Position numbers and translations under genes: made by a program | In this document: positions 1 through 8,297 of the stretch, in pieces | Position numbering within the stretch: the first letter of the stretch is position 1 | Layout: each line of letters begins with the position of its first letter | Assembly (NCBI GenBank): GCA_014584465.1 | Contig: JACTMU010000052.1 | Coordinates: 1-50,751, forward strand | Source of the DNA: Pseudomonadota bacterium | GTDB lineage: Bacteria > Bdellovibrionota > Bdellovibrionia > Bdellovibrionales > JACTMU01 | DNA: 50,751 bases | Direction of reading: 5' to 3' | The notes under the pieces: model-generated | Seen by the model: the letters and a program-made list of their open reading frames with translations, nothing else | Database searches by the model: none | What the model was told of the DNA's origin: nothing

Positions 1-1
1 G

Positions 2-26
2 GGGTGTGACCTCAGTATTATGTAGA
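2..26 (+). repeat. Left terminal inverted repeat of the ISKra4-type element
   Basis: It begins GGGTGTGACCTCAGTATTAT and is matched in inverse orientation at 1384-1408 with a single difference (C against T opposite position 15 region). The outer G-rich end is typical of an IS terminus. Confidence 0.85.
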
Positions 27-82
27 CAAATATAAAATTCAAGCTAAGATTTTTGCGCAACCTGAAGTTCAATGGAGGGATT

Positions 83-1381
83 ATGAGCGCAGCAAAGATC
101 GTAGGCAGGAATAAGAAGGACTTTACTATTCAGATTAAAATTCCATATGGCAAGTCAATGCTTGAAGCTGAAGAAGAAATTCAGCGATGTCTCAACGAGG
201 CTGGATCGCTGAGTACGGGTGAGGTGCTTGAACAATTTGACACGGATGGTTCACCCATTAAAATTGGTGATTCGAATTGGACAAGCAAAGGGAAAGTCGA
301 AAAAACATATCAGACGCCATATGGCGAGACTGAAATTAAGCGGCATGTTTACCAAAGCTCCCAAGGGGGACGTATTTTTTGTCCGCTGGAACGGGATGCG
401 AGAATCATTTTAACGGCGACGCCAAAATTTGCGAAAGTGTTGTCTTCAAAATATTCTGAGTTTGGATCATCGCGAGTTATCAAGGATTTGGGTGAGAATC
501 ATGGACGAGAGGTTGCGAGATCTTTTGTGCAAAATGTTTGCGATGCAATCGGCGCTGTTGCTTTTGCGAAAGAGGCTGATTGGCAATACGAATTGCCGAA
601 GATGGAAAAGCCTGTGCACAGCGTGTCTGTGGGACTCGATGGCACGTGCATGTTACTGAGTGAAGATGGATACCGCCAGGCTATGGTGGGCACAATTGCA
701 TTTTTTGATAGAGACGGCGAAAGGCAACATACGATTTATACTGCCGCAGCCCCTGAGTCGGGAAAAGAAACATTTTTAAGTAGACTCAATAATGAAGTTG
801 ATCGTGTAAAAGCTGCCTTTCCAAAAGCCAAATATATCGGTCTTGCGGATGGTGCAAGAGACAACTGGGATTTTCTAGAAAGCCGCACCGATATTCAGGT
901 TCTAGATTTTTGGCACGCGTCGGAGTATCTGGCAAAAGCCTCAGAAGTCATGTTCAAAGGTAAGTCCAAAAGCGAAGAGAAAAAATTGTGGCTTGAACAA
1001 GCTTGCCATGATCTCAAAAATAAGCATCGTTCAGCAGCGCGTCTTCTCAGTGAAGTCGAGAATTTTTGTGAGGGCAAACGTTTTTTGGCAGAAGATAAAG
1101 AAAAAATTCAAAGTACGGTAACGTACTTTACCAACAATAAAAACAAAATGAACTACGCAAGTTGCGTGGAACAAAACTTACCAATAGGCTCCGGAGTTAC
1201 TGAGGCAGCATGCAAAGTCATCGTGAAGCAGCGACTCTGCGGCGCTGGAATGAAATGGGGTACTCGAGGCGCTGCGGTCGTGCTGAGTTTAAGATCCGTC
1301 AATAATACTGAAGGAAGATGGGAGCAGTTCTGGAATAAAGTCGACCAGTATGGATTTCCGGTGGTACCTGAGGCAGCGTAA
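83..1381 (+). CDS. ISKra4 family transposase
   Basis: DDE-type transposase of 432 residues that cuts and moves its own element. Family features seen are the acidic motifs GLDGT (about residue 186) and LADGA (about 256), the DFWHASEYLA block, and the C-terminal PIGSGVTEAACK block that is highly characteristic of ISKra4 transposases. The start chosen is the ATG at 83, because GGAGG lies 4 bases upstream (74-78). An in-frame TTG at 53 would add ten residues but has no ribosome site. The frame is open with no stops or shifts. It is the only gene in the element. Assignment to the family is firm; activity is inferred. Confidence 0.92.
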   Translation: MSAAKIVGRNKKDFTIQIKIPYGKSMLEAEEEIQRCLNEAGSLSTGEVLEQFDTDGSPIKIGDSNWTSKGKVEKTYQTPYGETEIKRHVYQSSQGGRIFCPLERDARIILTATPKFAKVLSSKYSEFGSSRVIKDLGENHGREVARSFVQNVCDAIGAVAFAKEADWQYELPKMEKPVHSVSVGLDGTCMLLSEDGYRQAMVGTIAFFDRDGERQHTIYTAAAPESGKETFLSRLNNEVDRVKAAFPKAKYIGLADGARDNWDFLESRTDIQVLDFWHASEYLAKASEVMFKGKSKSEEKKLWLEQACHDLKNKHRSAARLLSEVENFCEGKRFLAEDKEKIQSTVTYFTNNKNKMNYASCVEQNLPIGSGVTEAACKVIVKQRLCGAGMKWGTRGAAVVLSLRSVNNTEGRWEQFWNKVDQYGFPVVPEAA

Positions 1382-1383
1382 AC

Positions 1384-1408
1384 TCTACATAATATTGAGG
1401 TCACACCC
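1384..1408 (-). repeat. Right terminal inverted repeat of the ISKra4-type element
   Basis: Inverse partner of 2-26, ending GAGGTCACACCC. It marks the right boundary of the element; the sequence beyond it (1409 on) leads into the 3' end of the toxin-antitoxin operon. Confidence 0.85.
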
Positions 1409-1491
1409 GGCCAAAGCAGGATAAAGTTGGCTGAATGTTGGACGGTCGGTTGGTTTTATCTCGTGGTGAATCTCCATATATCGAAATACAG

Positions 1492-1809
1492 TTAAATAGC
1501 CTTCTTCTTTGGTTCCAAGGACAGCTTCAGTCCCAAGGCATCTAGGATCGAATACAGGGACGAAAGCGTAGGATTGCCGCCCTTGGAAAGCAGTTTATAT
1601 AGATTTTCTCTGTTTAGTTTTGTTCGAGTCGAAATTTGACGAATGCCTTTCGCCTTTGCGACGTGGCTAAGAGCATCCATGAAGACCTCTGGAAGGTCGC
1701 TTTCTTCTAGTGCCGCCTTAAGGTATTCATACGCGAACTCAGGTTCTTTGAGTCGAGAAACGAAATCTTTATCGTGGTCTCTATATGGTTTCCTAGTCTT
1801 CTTTGCCAT
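1492..1809 (-). CDS. HigA-type antitoxin (putative addiction module antidote)
   Basis: A 105-residue helix-turn-helix protein of the COG3636 antidote family. The basic N-terminus (MAKKTRKPYRDHD) is followed by a helical region, and a Cro/C1-type HTH lies in the second half (ISTRTKLNRENLYKLLSKGG, then PTLSSLYSILDALGLKL). In this family the antitoxin binds and neutralises the RelE-like partner and represses the operon. Its start overlaps the toxin end by 17 bases, which implies translational coupling, with the toxin gene first. The insertion sequence ends about 80 bases downstream of its stop codon. Confidence 0.87.
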   Translation of the reverse strand: MAKKTRKPYRDHDKDFVSRLKEPEFAYEYLKAALEESDLPEVFMDALSHVAKAKGIRQISTRTKLNRENLYKLLSKGGNPTLSSLYSILDALGLKLSLEPKKKAI

Positions 1810-2125
1810 GATAACGCTCCTTAAAGTCCAGCCATAATTCCTTGGCCTTAACTATGTCCCGCCTTTGTGTTTTCTTGTCTCCTCCGCAAAGCAGCACAAC
1901 TATGGTCGTCCCAATACGCCCGAAGTACACTCGGTACCCAGGACCAAAATCAACTTTCAATTCGCCAACCCCTTCACCAACTGGTTCCCAGTGCCCCAGA
2001 TTGCCGAGTCGAATTCTGCGAACTCTTACCTCGATCTTTGCCGCCGCCTGTTTGTCCCGAAGATCGCTAAGCCAGACCGAATATGGTGCGTGACCATCAA
2101 TGTCTTCGTAAACAAGGACTTTCAT
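1793..2125 (-). CDS. RelE/ParE-type toxin (addiction module killer protein)
   Basis: A 110-residue toxin of the COG3657 / HigB-like branch of the RelE superfamily. The N-terminal part carries the family pattern of a W-x-x-x-L-x-D stretch (PYSVWLSDLRDKQAAAKIEVRVRRI), then GNLGHWEPVGEGVGELKVDFGPGYRVYFGR and the terminal LLCGGDKKTQRRDIVKAKEL block. RelE-like toxins of this type cleave mRNA on the ribosome. It is the first gene of the pair, read from the promoter at 2149-2177. The core residues appear intact, so it is probably a functional module. The exact target is not inferable from sequence. Confidence 0.88.
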   Translation of the reverse strand: MKVLVYEDIDGHAPYSVWLSDLRDKQAAAKIEVRVRRIRLGNLGHWEPVGEGVGELKVDFGPGYRVYFGRIGTTIVVLLCGGDKKTQRRDIVKAKELWLDFKERYHGKED

Positions 2126-2148
2126 CGTTGCAGATTCCCTCTTTTTTG

Positions 2149-2177
2149 AGAGTAGTTTATATACTACTGGATGTCAA
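2149..2177 (-). promoter_or_regulatory. Toxin-antitoxin promoter with palindromic operator
   Basis: On the minus strand a perfect -35 hexamer TTGACA (2172-2177) is followed after 17 bases by TACTCT as -10 (2149-2154), about 24 bases before the toxin start codon. The palindrome AGTAGT-TTATAT-ACTACT occupies 2151-2168, covering the spacer and the -10. This is the placement expected for autorepression by the antitoxin. The overlap with the 3' end of the small upstream reading frame is evident. Confidence 0.65.
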
Positions 2178-2373
2178 GTGCGATTTTTTGCTTGAGATTC
2201 AAGAATTCCACTAAAAGTTCCTGCCTGGTGAGGGGACCTCCAAAGAGAATCTTTCCATCGACGATTTGAATCTTCCCTCCTTCAAGACGGCATTGGTCAA
2301 TGGCAGGAGGCCGATCAGGTACGAGTCCTTTGTCGAGATAAGGTAGGGTCTTACGCTCTCTGGGGGGAGGCAC
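2164..2373 (-). CDS. Possible small protein or gene remnant, unknown
   Basis: A 69-codon frame starting at GTG 2373, just after the glycosidase stop, and ending at TAG 2164, inside the toxin-antitoxin operator. The last 50 residues (around KIQIVDGKILFGGPLTRQELL) have a protein-like composition with alternating hydrophobic positions, whereas the first 15 are proline and arginine rich. There is a G-rich stretch but no convincing ribosome site. I recognise no family. It may be a remnant of a larger gene, or chance. Confidence is low. Confidence 0.25.
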   Translation of the reverse strand: MPPPRERKTLPYLDKGLVPDRPPAIDQCRLEGGKIQIVDGKILFGGPLTRQELLVEFLNLKQKIALDIQ

Positions 2374-2383
2374 TGGATATGGG

Positions 2384-3940
2384 TTAGGGTAGGATGTGGA
2401 TGAGTTTTGCCTTTGTGGTGAGGTCGATCGAAAATGAGCCTTGATCGATGGTGAGGGTTCCAGTCTCAAAGAAGTTAGGATACTCATTTGCGTTGAGGTC
2501 GGATCCACTTGAAGCGGTGGGAACGGTGACGGAGTAGGTGGCTGTGGTGCCTTTCGCCACAGAGATTGTATGGGTTTGAACTTCTGAATCATCCGTTGAG
2601 TCGATCCACGCCACGTAGCTTGTAGACCCGTCACTCTTAGGGAATCGGACCAGAAATAGCCCTCCTGAATCAGCTTTTTCCAAACTCACTTGGTCCCAGC
2701 CGGTTGCGTTGAGTTCATGAGCCAGAAGTTTGTATGTGTAGTATCCAAGTTTTTTGACGCCGTAGCCCTCGTCATCGTCACAATGACCGTCATAGATCAA
2801 TCCGGTCGTCTCAAACATCGTGTCGTTTCGACAATCAAAAGGGGGCCAACCTTCGACCAGGGCCCAAGCGCGAAAGATCTTTTTGACCCCCAAACCCAAC
2901 GGATAGATGAATCTTCGAACGTGATCAACCGCCTGCCACTCCTCATCGTTCGGTGTCGAGGGAGATCCATTCTCCGTCATCCAAATGGGAGTGTTTGTGT
3001 ATCCAATCGCATCGAGCTTGTCGCGGTAGCGGTTGTATTGATCCGCAAAGCTCTTCCAATCACTGAACCAGTGGATGTCAAAGAGGTCAAAATATTTTTT
3101 TGATGAGTCTGCAGCTACCTCGTTAAGAAGTGGACTCCAGAAACTCTCAAAGACAGTTTGGTCGATCGAGTCTCCTTGAACCGTTCCCGCAGAGAGAACG
3201 GTGATCTCAGGATTCCCCTCTTTGATGGCTTCATAGGTGATGTTGAGAAGATGGGCGAACCCTTGAGGGTCTTGGTAGGAGCTTTCGTAACACTGAACCC
3301 CAGAGCAGTCACTTCGAGAAAGCGCACGAACCGAGGGTTCATTTTCGATCTGCCAATAGAGAATCGGCTTTCGAAGTCCAGGCATGTCGTTGACACCATC
3401 TCCATCATATCGCTCAATGGCAGATCGAACAAATTCGAGATAGGCATCTTCATTTTTCAGCTGCCAAGTCCCCTTCTCAAATCGATTTGTACCGGCATAG
3501 ATGTTCACCACAAGCTCGAGATCTTGAGGTACGTCGTTGATGAAATTGTCGGAGATCGACCAATCGTAAGTTTTTTGAGAGATTGCAGTGGAGTCCTCTT
3601 GAACGATGTCCCAATCAATGGCCGGATGGGAGAGGCGTTCCCATCTTGAACCAACATCAATTGCTGTGGAATAGTAGGGAGAGTCATGGGGGTGCTCTTG
3701 AGAGAAATCCTTTCTTGAGGTTGCGCCTGTGTAGGGGTAGTTGGTTCGATCTTGATGATAGAAGGAAGAGAGAAATCCAAATGGGGAGTCTGCGTTCACC
3801 TTGGAACGTGGTTCAACTTGAGATGGACTTTTCTCGTTTGTGAGTGAAGTTCGTGAGCAGGAGCATCCCTGAAGAAGAAGTGTCGAAAAAAAGAAGATCG
3901 CAATGAGATTTATCGTACGTAGATCACGCCACTCCACCAT
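2384..3940 (-). CDS. Glycoside hydrolase-like lipoprotein (clan GH-A fold likely)
   Basis: An exported lipoprotein of about 518 residues. The signal sequence ends in the lipobox LLLQGC (Cys near residue 26), followed by a polar linker. The body looks like a TIM-barrel glycosidase of clan GH-A, comparable with GH39 or GH5 types. An Asn-Glu-Pro motif (YWQIENEP, Glu near 201) fits the acid/base, and a strand-end Glu (PIWMTENGSP, near 323) fits the nucleophile. The last 110 residues look like a beta-sandwich. The start is the ATG at 3940; a GTG at 3952 is also possible. It overlaps the end of the upstream lipoprotein gene by about 30 bases, so the two are co-transcribed. The substrate is unknown. 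Confidence 0.72.
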   Translation of the reverse strand: MVEWRDLRTINLIAIFFFSTLLLQGCSCSRTSLTNEKSPSQVEPRSKVNADSPFGFLSSFYHQDRTNYPYTGATSRKDFSQEHPHDSPYYSTAIDVGSRWERLSHPAIDWDIVQEDSTAISQKTYDWSISDNFINDVPQDLELVVNIYAGTNRFEKGTWQLKNEDAYLEFVRSAIERYDGDGVNDMPGLRKPILYWQIENEPSVRALSRSDCSGVQCYESSYQDPQGFAHLLNITYEAIKEGNPEITVLSAGTVQGDSIDQTVFESFWSPLLNEVAADSSKKYFDLFDIHWFSDWKSFADQYNRYRDKLDAIGYTNTPIWMTENGSPSTPNDEEWQAVDHVRRFIYPLGLGVKKIFRAWALVEGWPPFDCRNDTMFETTGLIYDGHCDDDEGYGVKKLGYYTYKLLAHELNATGWDQVSLEKADSGGLFLVRFPKSDGSTSYVAWIDSTDDSEVQTHTISVAKGTTATYSVTVPTASSGSDLNANEYPNFFETGTLTIDQGSFSIDLTTKAKLIHILP

Positions 3941-4824
3941 GGATACCACCACCCTTTATTGCTTTCACTGCTGTTGCTATTTCCCCATCCAATGCGAAAC
4001 TGATTTCCTCTAGATTTCAACTGATAGATTGTCCTGTTCTTGGGCCATTTATACTCCTTCTTGGTCTTGACCAAGATGGTTTCTTTCTTGGCCTCCTCCC
4101 CAAATGAAACGGCGACACCACCTGTGGGATCTCCAAATGAGACATCACCTGACGATGGAGTTTCAGTCGAATCGTATCCAGACCAGGCCTGATCCCAAGT
4201 GAGTTGTCGGTGGGCTCTTACGATCTTGAGTTTGTTCTTCTTTGGGCCTGCAGCTTTAATCACGTAGTCTTCCAAGTAAAATTCTTGAATTTCAAAGGGA
4301 AGTGTAATGGTGTAGTGACAGGTGCTGTTGTTGTCGCCATTCTTCTTCTTTTTTCGGCAGACAGGCTGATCGTCCGAAGTCCAGTACTTGTCTGGCCCCT
4401 TATCATCTTTCTTCTCGCCAATTTCAGCCTCGATCTTTCCTTGGAAGTAGTTTTTGGCGGCATCGGGAGTGATTCCGGTCCACACGACGCCATCGACAAG
4501 AGCGCAGGGAAGGGAGATTGGATCTTCCCTGTCCGGCAGCTTAAGGTAGTAGTAGTAGCCGTTCTTAATGGCGCCATTATTTTTATATTCTTCTTCACAG
4601 GAGGCCGGCAGTTCATCTTCGCTGACATCGGCATTGACGGGAGTGGTGGGATCTGGCTCATCGTTGGTGTCGGTGCCATCGCCTCCCTCTCCGGTTGAGC
4701 CAAGGCTGCTGAGCCCTCCCCCATCATTGCTGGAGGATTGGCACTGGATCAAAAAGGGTGCCATGAGGAGAAGAACGATCAGGAAATAGTGAGTTTTTGT
4801 TTTCGGTCTCAAAGTTTCCCCCAA
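3910..4824 (-). CDS. Lipoprotein of unknown function
   Basis: A 304-residue predicted lipoprotein. A hydrophobic signal segment ends in LIQC, then comes a long Gly/Asp/Ser/Thr linker (about residues 30-70) that probably tethers the globular part away from the membrane. That part contains several Cys residues that could form disulfides and many Lys/Tyr/Trp residues, ending WWYPWWSGVIYVR. No family is recognised. The start is uncertain: TTG at 4824 or TTG at 4812, the latter preceded by a GGGGGA ribosome-site-like stretch. The 3' end overlaps the glycosidase-like gene, suggesting a joint surface function, perhaps glycan binding. That is inference from neighbourhood only. Confidence 0.6.
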   Translation of the reverse strand: MGETLRPKTKTHYFLIVLLLMAPFLIQCQSSSNDGGGLSSLGSTGEGGDGTDTNDEPDPTTPVNADVSEDELPASCEEEYKNNGAIKNGYYYYLKLPDREDPISLPCALVDGVVWTGITPDAAKNYFQGKIEAEIGEKKDDKGPDKYWTSDDQPVCRKKKKNGDNNSTCHYTITLPFEIQEFYLEDYVIKAAGPKKNKLKIVRAHRQLTWDQAWSGYDSTETPSSGDVSFGDPTGGVAVSFGEEAKKETILVKTKKEYKWPKNRTIYQLKSRGNQFRIGWGNSNSSESNKGWWYPWWSGVIYVR

Positions 4825-4982
4825 GCATGCAGGTTTTCCAGAGATAGTTCTGTAGAGTAAACGTCAGAGAGGGAGTCAGGTTGCAAAATAATTCTAAATT
4901 GATTGAGATGACCGGGGTGTCTCAAAATGATCCACTTGCAGTGAATTCTGGTTAGAGAGAAAGCGTCGAAAAGTCAAAAGAG

Positions 4983-5007
4983 ACGAGGGAACATGATATT
5001 CCCTCGT
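4983..5007 (-). terminator. Rho-independent terminator of the PilJ-domain gene
   Basis: A perfect 9-bp stem (ACGAGGGAA / TTCCCTCGT) with a 7-base loop lies 57 bases beyond the stop of the minus-strand gene. On that strand it is followed by a T-rich tract (TCTCTTTTGACTTTTC). Confidence 0.75.
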
Positions 5008-5063
5008 GGCAATTTCAGATTCGGGTTTCAATCTCAAGTGGAGTTCGTCGGCCAACCGCCTTC

Positions 5064-5951
5064 TTAACCTGCACTCTTTTCGTAGAGTTCGACAGCCTTG
5101 TTCATCTCAACAAGAAGTTTCATATTGATTTCGTTGGAGTCATTCAGATGAGCTTTACGAACTTCACTGCCAGAGGCTGCCGAAGTGACTTGGTCCAGGA
5201 TGGCTTTGTACTCTTTCCAGATGTTGGTCACCGTTCCAAGCTGGCTCAAGATGGCGCTGTCCTTCGTCGCAACAAGACCCTCACTGGCATCTCCCTCTTT
5301 GAGCCCCTTGAGGATCTTGTCAAAGCGGTCAACTGTGTTTTTAAGCTCTTTGCGGTTCTCCTCTGGATTCACCTCGAGTGAGATGAGCAAGAGCTCTTTC
5401 GTCATCTTCTGTGACAACATCCGCTGAGCCCCGGCAAGGTTGATCGTTGTGGCAAGGGTGCTATCGGTGGAGGCGCCTCCCAGCTTTTTGGCAACTTTTT
5501 CCATGAGCCCCACAGCCGCATTCATGTTCTTAAGAATGGGCATATTGTCCGTGGCCACCTGTTTCAAATACTCCACGTCTGCAGTTTTGCCTTTAAGCGC
5601 TTGCTCCACCAGGGGTTTAAAGTTTTTCCAGCCATCTTCGACCACCTTGAGCTGTGCGGTCACTTCCGGATCATTGAGAGCCACAAGGCCCATTTCAGTA
5701 TCTCCTTGAAGTAATCCTTTGAGGGTTTTGTCAAAGAGGGCAGAAGTCTTTTGAAGCTCTTCGAGGTTTTTTCCGGCCTTGATTCTCTTTGCAACAAGGA
5801 GAACCTCTTTGGTCATCTTCTGGATCAACATCCGTTGACGTCCAGCAAGGTTTACGACCTTCGCCATCTCTTGGCTGCTCACTGCAAAGATGGGTTGAGT
5901 GATGAGCGAAATTGCGAGTGTTGTTGCAAGTGTGATCTTCTGTAGACTCAT
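5064..5951 (-). CDS. Periplasmic protein with two tandem PilJ-type sensor domains
   Basis: A 295-residue exported protein. A signal peptide (to about residue 23, ending IFAVSS) precedes two copies of the type IV pilus methyl-accepting transducer N-terminal domain (PilJ type). Each copy opens with the family signature, NLAGRQRMLIQKMTKE near residue 34 and NLAGAQRMLSQKMTKE near 171, followed by a helical bundle. In PilJ, NarX and NarQ this region is the periplasmic sensory helix bundle. Here there is no membrane helix, HAMP or kinase, so it would be a soluble ligand-binding or partner protein. The ribosome site AGGAGGAG lies 7 bases before the ATG. It is monocistronic, with its own terminator at 4983-5007. 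Confidence 0.85.
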   Translation of the reverse strand: MSLQKITLATTLAISLITQPIFAVSSQEMAKVVNLAGRQRMLIQKMTKEVLLVAKRIKAGKNLEELQKTSALFDKTLKGLLQGDTEMGLVALNDPEVTAQLKVVEDGWKNFKPLVEQALKGKTADVEYLKQVATDNMPILKNMNAAVGLMEKVAKKLGGASTDSTLATTINLAGAQRMLSQKMTKELLLISLEVNPEENRKELKNTVDRFDKILKGLKEGDASEGLVATKDSAILSQLGTVTNIWKEYKAILDQVTSAASGSEVRKAHLNDSNEINMKLLVEMNKAVELYEKSAG

Positions 5952-6226
5952 TGGGTGGCTCCTCCTAATTATTTGTCTCTGAGAACATGTCGTTCTGGGT
6001 CTCAGTCTCCTCCGGAGCGTGTTTTCAAAAAAACTTCGTTCCGGTAACTCTTTGATCCAAGGAAGTCCATTTTAGTTTCAATTTGTTGGATAGCCAATGA
6101 GCTCTCATTTAAGATTTTGAAACTCAACTTTGGACCAGTTAAGGTGCCTTCTCTTTGTGCAGATTCATCATGAGTGAACAGATGATATTGACAGAGCGCG
6201 TACAGGTATCAAATCCTATAGGAACA

Positions 6227-8236
6227 ATGCATTTTCAACGGCTTCAACGGCAGATTCATCATTGGATTGGGAGATTTTCCACCTCCTTCTTTGTGAAGAT
6301 CACCTTTTTCAGTATGGCACTCTATTTTTCGATGGGATTCGCCCAAGACACTGAGGTTGAGGAGACGGATGCATACTCAAAACCTATGGGGATGGTGGAT
6401 TCAAAAGAGGTTGAAGCAACCTATTTTCGTTATCAACTGATCCGTGGAGTGAAGCTTAAGCTAGGTCTCACCGTCATAGAGTCTCGTGCAATTGGACTCC
6501 ATCTCAGCTACCATTCGGCTCGATTTTTTGATGAAAGAGGTATAGAAAACGAAAGTGCTGAAGGTACAAAACTTGCCCTTTTGAGTTTTCATTGGCCATC
6601 GGGACATCTTAAGGATGCAAACCTCACGATTGTTGATTCCAAAGGAAATGTCCTATGGAGTCGCGACGTCGATGAAGATAAGCTTTCCGAGTGGCAAGAA
6701 ACTCTTTGGAAGGGAATTGAAGATCCAAGGAGATCAAGGCGCGGAAAAACATGGAAGAGGGTTCAGCAGCGATGGCAGGGGCATGCAGGCTCCTCGTATG
6801 GAATCGCCGGATTTAACTTCAATCTAGGCTTGCAAAAGGGAGAGGCCTTTCGTTTTTGTGTGGCGGGAGTTGAAGCAGACCACAGAGCAACCTTTTGTTC
6901 GAAGTCTTATCAACTGAGCGAAACAAAAGAAAAACAGGAACTCAAACCTGTGCAGTTTAAGGGTAAGGCTTCCGTCGTGCTTGACGGAGCGGCTCGAGAT
7001 CCTTCAGGGAGCCTTATTGTAGATGGTTCTAAGGGTCTCGATATCGATGTGACTTTTGAAGATGGGGCTACATTGAAGGCAGCCACTGCACCTAAGCCCA
7101 TTGAGATCGTGGATCTCGATTGGAACCCGAAAGGGGTCTGGGTTACCGTTGCAAAAGAGAAACCCATGGGAAGAAAGATTGTGACCGTGGCCAAGCCTGA
7201 GGAGCATTGGTTTGGTCCGACCATTGGAGGACAGGAGAGTCTCTGGCGGGTCCACCTCTCTGGCAAAAGGCGTTTTTTCATTTTCCCTGGATATGTGGGA
7301 ATTCCCTTTCAAAAAAAGATGATCACTGGACCACCACCAAAAATGAGAGTCTTTATCGATGAAAGGAGCCCAAGGTCCACCTACAGTGAGGTGACTCAAC
7401 TTAAGGTCAGAGCCCCCCGCGGAGTCCTCCTTTCATCAAAGGAAAAATCCATTGAACAGGTTCAAGATGAGTATTATCTGTGGAACTTTTGGGCGAAGAT
7501 TCCTGGTGAGGCCAACAGATCTCACATTGAATTTCACGACTCTCAAAATCGTAAATGGTTGGCGCACAACACACTCTATAGGGGGTTTTCCAATGAGTTC
7601 AGCGGTCGTGCCGTTTTAGGAATTGCCGATGGTTCTGCGGCGTTTGCCGGAGAACTCTTCTTCAGTTCTTGGTTTGAATCACTCTTTGGATGGGAGAGTT
7701 ATTACCTTTCTCGCCAACGATGGGGAGTGGGTTTGCGACATTTTCAAGGAGTTGCCCCGTTCAAAACCGAATCTGAAGAGTTCTCAGTTGGCCATTCCAA
7801 TTTTGACCTCAAGTATCGTTTTTCTCCTGGGGTTTGGGGTTACGATGAGAGTTGGGGAGCCATCCTAGGAGTTCAAAATGTCACCTATGCAGATCCAAAA
7901 AATGAGATCAATGAATCCGTTCCCATGGTTGGAGGAGGGTTCTTTTGGGCGAGATCGATGCCTCAGTTGTTTGACTCTCTCTTCAACCTGATTCCCTTCT
8001 TGAGATATCCCAAATGGGTGGATCTCGATTTTACATATTATGCAATTTCAACGGGAAAGATTGAACTCAAAACCAACTATCTTTTGAATTTTCATGGAAA
8101 GGTCTTCTGGAGTCGTCACGTTTTTGGAGAGGGTGGAATCACCTTCAAACAGATCGACTTTTTAAATCCAGAGAGTCAGTCGAAAGTTTCAACACTGATT
8201 GTCCTTGGCAAATTTGGTGTCGGCGTGAACTTTTAG
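6227..8236 (+). CDS. Large exported protein, probable outer-membrane beta-barrel, unknown
   Basis: About 669 residues. A signal peptide (VKITFFSMALYFSMGFAQ) is followed by an acidic stretch, a soluble beta-rich region of about 350 residues, and a C-terminal part with alternating aromatic and hydrophobic residues (FAGELFFSSWFESLFGW, VDLDFTYYAISTG, LIVLGKFGVGVNF). The terminal Phe is the usual outer-membrane barrel signature. The ATG at 6227 (AGGA upstream) places the signal peptide near the N-terminus; ATGs at 6170 and 6155 are alternatives. No named family is recognised. The architecture suggests an N-terminal periplasmic or surface domain attached to a small barrel. Confidence 0.65.
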   Translation: MHFQRLQRQIHHWIGRFSTSFFVKITFFSMALYFSMGFAQDTEVEETDAYSKPMGMVDSKEVEATYFRYQLIRGVKLKLGLTVIESRAIGLHLSYHSARFFDERGIENESAEGTKLALLSFHWPSGHLKDANLTIVDSKGNVLWSRDVDEDKLSEWQETLWKGIEDPRRSRRGKTWKRVQQRWQGHAGSSYGIAGFNFNLGLQKGEAFRFCVAGVEADHRATFCSKSYQLSETKEKQELKPVQFKGKASVVLDGAARDPSGSLIVDGSKGLDIDVTFEDGATLKAATAPKPIEIVDLDWNPKGVWVTVAKEKPMGRKIVTVAKPEEHWFGPTIGGQESLWRVHLSGKRRFFIFPGYVGIPFQKKMITGPPPKMRVFIDERSPRSTYSEVTQLKVRAPRGVLLSSKEKSIEQVQDEYYLWNFWAKIPGEANRSHIEFHDSQNRKWLAHNTLYRGFSNEFSGRAVLGIADGSAAFAGELFFSSWFESLFGWESYYLSRQRWGVGLRHFQGVAPFKTESEEFSVGHSNFDLKYRFSPGVWGYDESWGAILGVQNVTYADPKNEINESVPMVGGGFFWARSMPQLFDSLFNLIPFLRYPKWVDLDFTYYAISTGKIELKTNYLLNFHGKVFWSRHVFGEGGITFKQIDFLNPESQSKVSTLIVLGKFGVGVNF

Positions 8237-8262
8237 TTAGGGGGAAAACTTATAGAAATCGG

Positions 8263-8290
8263 CAAAAATGGAATTACCGGACAGCCCCTA
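8263..8290 (+). repeat. 28-bp dispersed repeat, copy 1
   Basis: Identical over 28 bases to 15247-15274 and in the same orientation; the core is GGAATTACCGGACAGCCCCT. It lies 27 bases after the stop of the upstream barrel gene and directly before the DUF4402-like remnant. It has no internal palindrome, so it is unlikely to be a simple terminator. It is more likely a scar or end of a mobile element. Confidence 0.7.
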
Positions 8291-8297
8291 GTTATGA

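Larger units (their letters stand above)
2..1408 (+). mobile_element. ISKra4-type insertion sequence
   Basis: A complete insertion sequence of about 1.4 kb. It is bounded by inverted repeats at 2-26 and 1384-1408 that match at 24 of 25 positions. It holds one transposase gene reading from the left end to the right end, and the transposase stop lies only 3 bases before the right repeat. The left flank lies outside the window, so a target duplication cannot be checked. The near-perfect ends and the open transposase frame suggest a recent, possibly active copy. Confidence 0.85.
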
